From Ptychodera flava (lineage: Eukaryota > Hemichordata > Enteropneusta > Ptychoderidae), in NCBI RefSeq assembly GCF_041260155.1, contig NW_027248377.1, forward strand, positions 404,501-468,500: DNA of 64,000 nt. Reading direction: 5' to 3'. Positions 56,751 through 64,000 of this stretch are shown here, piece after piece (position 1 is the stretch's first letter; each line of letters opens with the position of its first letter). The notes under the pieces are model-generated. The model was not told the origin of the DNA. It saw only the letters and a program-made list of their open reading frames with translations, and made no database searches. The position numbers were made by a program, and so were the translations under genes.

Positions 56751-56831
56751 CCCTGCGTACAGGTCTGTGTGTTCCGGCGTTACAGGCCGTGTACGGTGTA
56801 ACGCGGGGAACACACAGACCTGTACGCAGGG
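56751..56831. repeat. 81-bp hairpin abutting the previous one
   Basis: CCCTGCGTACAGGTCTGTGT then GTTCC on the left is mirrored at the right (GGAACACACAGACCTGTACG then CAGGG). The inner region GCGTTAC/GTAACGC continues the stem with mismatches. Confidence 0.9.
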
Positions 56832-57600
56832 CTATGGTAGTATCGGGTCCTTGCTTATACCATGGAGGTATGCTAATACCAACATTGACATTTACTTGGG
56901 GCATGTTTCTACATTGAAAAGTTCTCATCTCTCGTTACTTTTATGGTACAGATTTGCAGTAACAAGTATACGCGTCCTTACACAGATCATCAGCATGATC
57001 AGATGCACATTTCATTTGAAACTGCTTGCATTTTGGTATCATTCACAGAAAATACAGGGTTTTAACTTGCAAGACAGACAAGTCCCTGATTAAAATTCGT
57101 TTTCCTAAAAGTTCAGTTGTCGATCCAACCATAATTTACCCGACCAGATTGTTGCTTTCACCAGCTGAATTGTGCTTTAAAAGCTGTACATTATCTACCA
57201 GTTATTATAATTTATATGTGGATTGTCTGTTATAAAAATACATAGATATAAAATATAAATGAAACGTCAGTTTTGTTTTCTTGAGTATGAACTGTCACAA
57301 ACTGCAATGGTTCACTGTACTCCCTTGGAATGCAATAGTTGGCAATATGTCCAGCATGTGTTGCTGCATATTTGCAGCAATAATCTTGTTTGCAGCAAAT
57401 TTGCAGCAACTTAGCCGTTTACTGCAAATTGGCTGCAAATTGATCTAAGGGTTTGCGGGAGGGTCATAGCTAGCTGTAAACTTCTGCAACTCCTTCCTGC
57501 AAGCTATGCTTGCTGCGTATTTGCTGCAAACTTGCTGTAGAAATAATCTTCAGTAAGGGAAAATATTCAAATTTTATTTTATTTGAAAACCAGGTGCAAA
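56832..57600. other. Interior of the 4.55-kb element, no gene
   Basis: AT-rich. A local TGCAGCAAAT/TTTGCTGCAAA microrepeat lies at 57360-57535. Confidence 0.5.
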
Positions 57601-58290
57601 GCAGTCACCTATTAAGAGTCAAATTCCATTTCATTTGCACCAGCCATCCCAGGCATTCCGAAATGATCAAATTCTATTTCATTCACAAACCAGGCACAAA
57701 CTGGTCATAAAAAATACTCAAATTCTGTTTCATTTGCAATCCAGGCATAAACCGGGCATTCCCAAACGGTCAAAATCAATTTCATTCACAAACCAGGCAC
57801 AAACCGGTCACTTAAAGAGTAAAATTCTGTTTCATTTGCAATCCGGGCATAAATCGGGCATTCCCAAATGGTCAAATTCAATTTCATTCACAAACCAGGC
57901 ACAAACCGGTCACTTAAAGAGTAAAATTCTGTTTCATTTGCAATCCGGGCATAAATCGGGCATTCCCAAATGGTCAAATTCAATTTCATTCACAAACCAG
58001 GCGCAAACCGGTCATAAAAAATAAAGAAATTCTATTTCATTTGCAATCCAGGCATAAACCGGGCATAAATGTTGGTTAAAAATAACTAAGTCATAATGCC
58101 GGTCGCTTTCCAGTCATAAAAGTTGGTTAAAAAAAAACTAAGTCCTAATGCCGGTCGCATTCCGGTCAAAAACGTTCAGTTTACGGTCACTTGCGTTTGC
58201 TAAAAATCAAAGTAAACACTAAAACGGGCACTTTCCAGGCAGTGAAAAGGGGCACCAGGCACAAACCGGGCACATACCGGGCACTTCCGG
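57600..58290. repeat. About 103-bp subterminal array (right)
   Basis: TTTCATTCACAAACCAGGC recurs at about 57679, 57780, 57883 and 57986 with ACAAACCGGTCACTTAAAGA and AATCCGGGCATAAATCGGGC. The last part (58080-58290) uses CCGGTCGC and CCGGGCAC motifs that mirror the left array. Confidence 0.88.
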
Positions 58291-58320
58291 TCAACAGATT
58301 TGGTAAGGAGTGCCTTTGTG

Positions 58321-58520
58321 CCAAATCCAAACCGAGTATTGTTGCAGTAGCGGGACATATGGTGGTCTTGGTAGCTGAAAGACATAGGTTGTTCAGGTGT
58401 AAGGCCTGTAATACACGCTTCCAGTTGACTAAAAGCTCTTCAACGGTATTAGCGCCACAGTAGAGGTCATCTGCTATCTTGGCTACGATGCCATCGGCAA
58501 GAAGGTCACCTAAAACTCGG
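58321..58520 (-). pseudogene. Gypsy RT palm, second part
   Basis: Between the two nested elements the minus strand reads [20 protein letters not shown], which contains the catalytic Asp pair, then [20 protein letters not shown] and [19 protein letters not shown]. It continues the frame interrupted at 60212 and leads to the 53737 segment. Confidence 0.9.
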
Positions 58521-60211
58521 CGGTATCTGCTAAAGTGCGGGTTGCGGGTTGCGGGCTGCGGGTTGCGGGCTGCGGGCTGCGGGCTGCGGGTTTTTAGAAT
58601 TATGGCTAGATTTCTAATATATGTAATATGGCATTTAGTATATAAGAAATAAAACCTTTAGAAGGTGTCTATTATCAATAATCATGATCAGGTCTATCGT
58701 ACAGTATCCCTTTTCCTGCCAAGTCCATATTTCAACATCAGGTCAAGATGGTTAAAATTAATGAAACACAACATATTCCATATTGTGTATTTTAACATAA
58801 TACTGTACATTTGAAGGCTGTTGAAAACATATATGCTGTAAATTGATTTTTTGGACTAAAGATGCTATAACAGACCATACCAAGTGGGTGAAAATACGTC
58901 ATGTTTCTGAAAAAAAAATCAAAATCTGCTAAACTAAAAGCGGCGATTCCGAGGACCAATTTATTTGTTCCGAGCTGCCTGGCCATCACAAATAATTTGG
59001 GATCTGAAGTCACTTTTCTTTCTTGCCATGGATGTGAGTGAGAAATAATACCAGACTGACAAAAAAAATTCGCGCCTCGGAAATGTCGCCACTTATCGCG
59101 GAATGAAAATTGTTACATTTCTAGTATCAGGCCATAGGAAGTAAATTCTTTGTAATGCATCTATTCACAATTCGGTTTCTGTATGTTCTGTACACATACA
59201 GAAAATTAAACAATGCCTACTTAAATGCAATGTGTAAGGAAAGATTTGACTTCAAAAAGCGTAGAAGTGTTGTGTATTTAAATGCCGTGTATTTTTCATG
59301 AAATCTTTAAAAAGAAAAAGACGTACGACAATGGACTTAGCTTACTTTGCCGTTTCGGTTCAACCGAGGTCACGACCACAGAGAACGACATTCCGCTAAC
59401 ATTTTACGCGAGAATTTCAGCGGGAAAAACACGTCGGTGCGTTGACTTATTTTCAGGAATCGATCTAATAGGAATATTTTTGGATGAGTTTGTGTTCGCA
59501 GCTCTCAATAATTGTGTATCTCCTAATATCATGAACATATTCTATGACTAGCACCTGCAGCATGATAGTCGCTCCATATGCATTTGATCCAGCGTGACTA
59601 TGAAAAGTTTCCTAGGACTATTATCGTGTTCACCACAATAAAATAATTTTAAACGGCATTGAAAACGATTCTGAAAATTGTGCTTTTATCGGCGGTTGAA
59701 CTAATCTGAAGTGTGAGAAGGGCATGGCATTCTATGAAAAAGTAACAAATTATTAGGCGTGTCGAGTTTCAACGAACCGAAGTTCATCTCCAGTTCATCT
59801 GTGCTGTCAACGATCCGAAACTTACTTTTAAACTATCCGTCCTAATCATTACATAAAAAGTTAATATAGCGAGTTGTTGTGAAATCTGTCTTGTGTTCAT
59901 ATTATTACTCATCCGTGTTCAGTCATATCATTTCGAAAGCTTTGCGCTGTGCAACGGCGAATGTTGGATGGGAAATGGACTATTCTGACGTTGGTGGTGC
60001 TTTACCAGATGTAAGCTAAAATAACGGCATTATTCAAGAAGTTCACGGCTTTTATTCCATAAACAAATACATCTAGATACTATTTTAGCATTTATTCTAT
60101 CTACTAGCGAAAATGATACCAAAAATCACACATTTTTTCATGCCCGCAACCCGCAGCCCGCAACCCGCAACCCGCAGCCCGCAGCCCGCAACCCGCAAAA
60201 TAGCGCATCCG
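58521..60211. mobile_element. 1.69-kb TIR element nested in Gypsy RT (8-bp TSD)
   Basis: Ends CGGTATCTGCTAAAGTGCGGG and (reversed right end) CGGATGCGCTATTTTGCGGG, each followed by a short array of GGTTGCGGGCTGCGG. AAACTCGG is duplicated at 58513-58520 and 60212-60219. An 8-bp duplication and subterminal arrays suit hAT-type elements. The ORF at 59282-59551 (89 aa) is not recognised, so it is probably non-autonomous. Confidence 0.85.
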
Positions 60212-60575
60212 AAACTCGGCACATTAGCTCTTCCAGGGCTGTTTCAGAGCCTGGCATCCCCATGGCAGACCGTGTATACACTCGAACACCGCGAAATGGG
60301 GTGGCTACACCGCAATACTTAAGAGATTCGCGGGAAAGGGGGATCTGGTAGAATGCCTTGGTGAGGTCGGTGGCAATGATATACTCCCATTGTGCTATCT
60401 GGTTCAGTGTACTGTCCACACCAGGTAGCAACGATGGTTGTGGCTTACTATAGCGCCCTACATCAGCAAAGGCAGTGACAAGTCTTGAACCACCACTGGG
60501 TTTCTTGACTAAGAACGACGGGTTGATATATTCAACATTAACCTGGATATCCTTCCGGGCGAGCAAAAACACCAA
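60212..60575 (-). pseudogene. Gypsy RT, first part (fingers/palm)
   Basis: Reads [20 protein letters not shown], then [14 protein letters not shown] with the first catalytic Asp, [20 protein letters not shown] and ALEELMCRV, where the 1.69-kb element begins. A frameshift near 60556 separates it from the upstream PR-RT linker. Confidence 0.9.
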
Positions 60576-61893
60576 TTTCCTCTAGCTCATCGAATTTTTG
60601 TTGCAACTCGACAAGCTTGTTGCGAGAGTATTGAGGAAGACGGCCCTTGCGTTGTGGCGGCTGGACTGGACCCATGTTGACGACCGCCTGAAATGGACCA
60701 GATGCGCCGTTATAACCTTTGAAACAAGGGTTGAAAACGTCATCAAAGTCCTGGTGTATCTTGCGAAACTCAGCTAGCTGGCTGCACGAGAGTTGATTAT
60801 CCGGGTCTAATCTGATGGAGGCAGAGTGGGTAACATCTTTGCGTGTGTTCCTTGGTTGGGTAGGTGGACTGGTCACACTACAGTCATCTGTGGCTGGGAT
60901 GAACACCGGGCGGATAGTGCAAAAGTGTTCACTGCGCTTAAGTGTCTGAGGAGTACTGGACAAATTCGGTATGCGAATTTTCCCGGACAGACTTTGGTAT
61001 ACATCTGGCAATGGCCATACTTCTTGTGTACCACGAGCCTGTGGGCTTCTATGAGGCTCAAGAGCAAAGGTTTCATCAGATCGGTGAAAATCGCCAGTAA
61101 TGTCCATTTCAATGAAGTCTCCTGGCCAGATAGTAGTGGGTTGGGTAGGAGCTCGTAAGACACAGGCACGACGAATGGTGTTGTGTGTATTCTGAGGGTT
61201 CGAGCCATAAGTGTAGGTCGAGCCATCGCCGAGAGTAACTTGTCGTCTTGCAGGACGAATGCTGATGTCGTTAGCTTCCATAAATGGCGTACCTGCTAAA
61301 ATGTCCACATCGAGGTTTTTGACAACAAGACCTTCGAACGTAAATTTGACACCATTGCGGGTTAGAAGAAACTTTGTCTCTGCAGTGACATTTAGGGGTG
61401 ATGAACCGTCAGCTTGGTGGGCAGACTGGGAACTTGCTTTGGTTGGTACACCCAGTCGTCTGGCAGCAGCCAGGCATATCATATTACCTGTAGCACCACT
61501 GTCAATGGTTAGTCGGGCTGTCTGATGGCCATAGAATACATCAAGATAAGGAGACTGACGAACCTGGACCCTCATGGCAGTTGGGGTGTCGTCAGATGGG
61601 GCGATGTCATCGTCAACTTCGTCAAAGGCATCGGGTTGACAGTCAAACTCAGTATCGTCATCTATGATATTGACAATCTGCCTCGCCTTGGCCATATATT
61701 TACGGTCTTTGGCTGGTAAGAAGTTGCACTCACTAAGAAAGTGAACATCCGGACGGCCTGCTTGTTTACATAGAGGACAGGAGCGGGACGATCGCAGCTG
61801 GTCTCTGGAGCGTGTCCTTTGTTTGGCACGTTTATTGAGGCTGGCATCTTGGTGTCGTGAGGACGTGGTGCGCATCACAGCGGCATCCTCCAT
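60538..61893 (-). pseudogene. Gypsy gag zinc knuckle, protease and RT linker
   Basis: From [15 protein letters not shown]: an Arg-rich stretch, the knuckle CPLCKQAGRPDVHFLSEC (C-x2-C-x8-H-x4-C), an acidic linker, then the aspartic protease with LTIDSGATGNM (about 61507) and VDILAGTPFME. It ends in the linker PPQRKGRLPQYSRNKLVELQ before RT. The open frame carries gag and protease together, and a frameshift near 61910 divides it from the gag body. Such a fused gag-pol frame is known in some Gypsy clades. Confidence 0.88.
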
Positions 61894-62596
61894 GGAACGG
61901 ATTTCATCCAGAGGGAAGTGAGGGCTTGAGATATTTCGGGTTTTATTGATGCTAGTGTGCGTGTGCGGAGCTCTGTTCCGTATCGTTGTTTTACAAGCCG
62001 TGGCAGGTCCTTATGGACCAACTGCAACCAAGTCAATACAATATAGTTCTCAAGGGAAGGAGACAGCTCCTCATCGTCGACAATTTTCTCGCCGCTATGA
62101 GTAATGCCAGAGTCCTTACGAAGCAGGTTGTCTTCGACAAATGCTGTCAAGCGTTGGAAAAGGTCCTCTGGACGCTCGTCAGGTTCAAGATGAATGTCAC
62201 AAAAGTCCAGAAGGTGTGCTCCAGTGGACTGAAAACCATAGTGGAGACGTATGGTTTGCCAGATATGGTCCACTGATGTTGACTTTCTAACTATAGTGTT
62301 ACGGGAAATGATTGGGCAGTAGTTAGCGATCTGACCTAGCATGAGTTCAAGAGCGTTGACCTTTTGTTGTGCTGTACGGCGTTTGGCAGCGGGGTGTCTT
62401 CGCCATCGTCAGTAAATCCTCTAAGAGGGGAAGACTTGGTTTTGGCTTTCCATGTGGCGCCCTCACTCAAGAACAGTTCAAAGTTAGGGTCTAGTGACAA
62501 AGTGTAGCTGAGATTTTGGCGCCAGCTCTCAAAGGAAGTAATGGTTTCTGACTTACTTAAGCACCATTGCTTTGGTGCGCGGTGAAGGTTCGCCAT
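61875..62596 (-). pseudogene. Gypsy gag, N-terminal and capsid part (frameshifted)
   Basis: Begins [20 protein letters not shown], an N-terminal block typical of Gypsy gag, with [20 protein letters not shown]. After a frameshift near 62395 it continues with [20 protein letters not shown] and [18 protein letters not shown], the capsid-like region. A further frameshift near 61910 leads into the zinc-knuckle frame. The flanking 62600-62771 is leader; it begins on the minus strand with CGTGGTGGCAGCG next to the LTR, a possible primer-binding site. Confidence 0.82.
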
Positions 62597-62771
62597 GTTG
62601 AGTGTAGCTTGAGAGTGTCCGAACGTCCGTGATACCCAGTAATATTATAGTTACTGACTGGTTGTCCACCTATATGTGAAGTCTGGACGGCTGCTGGTAT
62701 GGGAAAGGTCTGTTCGAAAAGCTTCGTTATTTCGTAAATGGCGTATAGGTCCGTAAATCGCTGCCACCACG

Positions 62772-62990
62772 CCAATGAGGAGACAATCCCTGTTTAACCA
62801 TCAGGTCAAGACCACAACCAGACACAGGATGTTGGAGATAAACGTCGAACTTTATTACGACTGGAACAAGACTAACACTGCTACAACATGGCGATGCAGA
62901 GAGAGAGAGAGGAGCATGCGTAGAACAACTAGCCCAACAAAGTGCCCATCGCAAGAGGGCGATATAACAATGCAACAACACATAGTGGCG
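62772..62990 (-). repeat. Gypsy 5' LTR (219 bp)
   Basis: Same sequence as 51055-51273 at every base I compared. Its outer edge is followed by CTACG, the target duplication, and DIRS pol resumes at once. Confidence 0.92.
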
Positions 62991-64000
62991 CTACGCTGTC
63001 AACTTTCCTCATCGCTCATCTGTCGCAACCTTCTCTCAGCCCGACAAGATCCGGATTTCGTGTCGCACCAAATTAACTCTGAACTGCAAAAGGGCTATCT
63101 TATCGGCCCTTTCACCACACCACCATACGCCATTTATCGTTGTAGCCCGCTAGGTATCGCAGAAAAGAAATACTCAGCCAAAAAACGCCTAATCGTCGAT
63201 TTGTCATCTCCTCACAACAATGAAGACACACCCAGCGTCAATGACTTCATCGACAAACAGGAATTTTCGCTCTCCTACGTAAAGATAGACGATGCCATTG
63301 CAGCCATCCAAAGGGCGGGCCGAGGAGCATGGCTGTGCAAGACTGACATTGTTGATGCCTTCAAGCTCATCCCTATTCACCCCTCGCTATGGCACTTTTA
63401 TGGCATCCACTGGAAAAAACATTTCTATTTCTTCACCCGACTGCCCTTCGGGTCACGCTCCAGCCCTAAGATCTTCGATCAGCTTTCCAAGGCCATCTGC
63501 TGGATTGCTCAAGAAAATTACGGTATCGAGATAATTTTCCACCTGCCAGATGACTTCCTAACAGTTGACAAACCATCATTCGATGCGGACCGCACTATGG
63601 CCTTAATTACCCTCATCTTCAGGAGACTCTCTGTACCCATCGCGCCACACAAGACCGTCGGCCCCGTTACTATACTAGAATACCTTGGAATAGAGCTTGA
63701 CACGGTGAAGATGGAAGCGCGGCTCCCTCACGATAAACTGTCTAGAATAGCCGCCCTCATCCAGTCCTTCTTATCTCGCCCCACGTGTACAAAACGAGAA
63801 CTGCTAAGCCTCCTAGGGCACCTCAACTTTGCATGCCGTGTCATTATACCTGGGCGAACTTTCATATCACGCCTAATCGAAATCTCAAAAGGAGCACGGA
63901 AACTCCACTACCGCATCCATTTGACCGCCGAGAGCAGACTTGACCTTCGGATGTGGCACCGCTTTCTCTCCAGCTGGAACGGAGTATCAATGTTCCTCGA
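62991..64000 (+). CDS. Third DIRS reverse transcriptase (runs off window)
   Basis: Continues pol from 51054. It is one open frame to the window end: RQDPDFVSHQINSELQKGYL, IGPFTTPPYAIYR, KKRLIVDLSSPHN, CKTDIVDAFKLIPI (first catalytic Asp), RLPFGSRSSPKIF, then FHLPDDFLTV (catalytic Asp pair), YLGIELDTV and TKRELLSLLGHLNFACR. The box read as YLDD in copy 1 is LPDD here, an uncommon change next to the catalytic pair. RNase H and YR are expected beyond 64000. No frameshift is visible in this part. Confidence 0.88.

Larger units (their letters stand above)
53745..58296. mobile_element. 4.55-kb TIR element nested in Gypsy pol
   Basis: Inverted ends: TGCTGACCGGAAAGTGCCCGG (left) and TGTTGACCGGAAGTGCCCGG (right, reversed). 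Both subterminal regions are tandem arrays rich in ACCGG, GGGCA and GGTCA. CCAAATC occurs as a direct repeat at 53738 and 58321, consistent with a 7-bp duplication, but 24 extra bases follow the right TIR and include an inverted copy of the left flank. The interior holds foldbacks and a CpG-rich segment, no transposase. Confidence 0.72.
51055..62990 (-). mobile_element. Ty3/Gypsy LTR retrotransposon with two nested insertions
   Basis: Minus-strand element bounded by two 219-bp LTRs that are identical base for base by eye. Host flanks carry CTACG on both sides (51050-51054, 62991-62995). Order on the minus strand: LTR, gag with zinc knuckle, DSG protease, RT, RNase H, integrase, polypurine stretch, LTR. 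Two DNA elements sit in RT (58521-60211) and in the RT/RNase H connection (53745-58296). Without them the element is about 5.7 kb, a normal Gypsy size. No envelope-like ORF. Three frameshifts and one nonsense codon disable it. Confidence 0.93.
49265..64000 (+). mobile_element. Third DIRS-order retrotransposon, interrupted and truncated by window
   Basis: Gag (49607-50896), start of pol (50897-51054), then a Gypsy insertion (51055-62990), then pol continuing to the window end. Gag and RT are of the same kind as copies 1 and 2 but clearly a different family. The YR and terminal repeats are beyond 64000. The left limit is approximate. Confidence 0.85.

Noticed and set aside
57635..58024. 129-aa ORF with repeated SFTNQAQTGH
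   Set aside because: Product of the 103-bp tandem array in the transposon arm; not a gene.

Overview
This window looks like a stretch of an animal nuclear genome, most likely an aquatic invertebrate; I cannot name the species. It has GT-AG introns, AT-rich intergenic DNA, many foldback and terminal-inverted-repeat (TIR) elements, and animal retroelements. Few exons are host genes; most of the rest is mobile DNA nested inside mobile DNA.

Region 1 (1-8.4 kb): a decayed Helentron (rolling-circle transposon) with a Pif1-type helicase and a C-terminal endonuclease/exonuclease/phosphatase (EEP) domain. A DIRS-order, tyrosine-recombinase (YR) retrotransposon of about 5.55 kb (660-6219) has split it. 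That element has split direct repeats (A1 - gag/RT-RNaseH/YR - B1 A2 B2) and joins the helicase reading frame at a 5-bp TAATG with no target duplication.

Region 2 (9.9-36.6 kb): exons on the + strand of one unidentified host gene for a charged, probably coiled-coil protein. I see a 49-nt exon, four 21-nt microexons (three inside obviously duplicated intron segments), a 135-nt and a 173-nt exon, then two phase-compatible alternative 3' ends (stop at 35083, or an exon pair with stop at 36547). The introns are swollen by a second, internally deleted DIRS copy (11826-14716), a 6.75-kb TIR element (15137-21887) carrying a nested 1.64-kb TIR element, minisatellites including a 58-bp array, and several MITE-like elements with clear target duplications (904 bp with 9-bp TSD; 806 bp hAT-like; a 422-bp near-perfect palindrome with 7-bp TSD).

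Region 3 (36.6-49.2 kb): no gene I can support. It holds more TIR and foldback elements, two elements flanked by TTA, a dispersed 436-bp repeat present twice, a 61-bp tandem array and a short CpG-bearing patch with CRE- and E-box-like sites.

Region 4 (49.2-64 kb): a third, different DIRS-order element (gag 49607-50896, RT running off the right end). Its pol is interrupted by a minus-strand Ty3/Gypsy LTR retrotransposon (51055-62990) with two identical 219-bp LTRs. That element's pol is interrupted in turn by two TIR elements (53745-58296 and 58521-60211). The insertion order (DIRS, then Gypsy, then the two DNA elements) can be read from target duplications and from reading frames that rejoin across each insertion.
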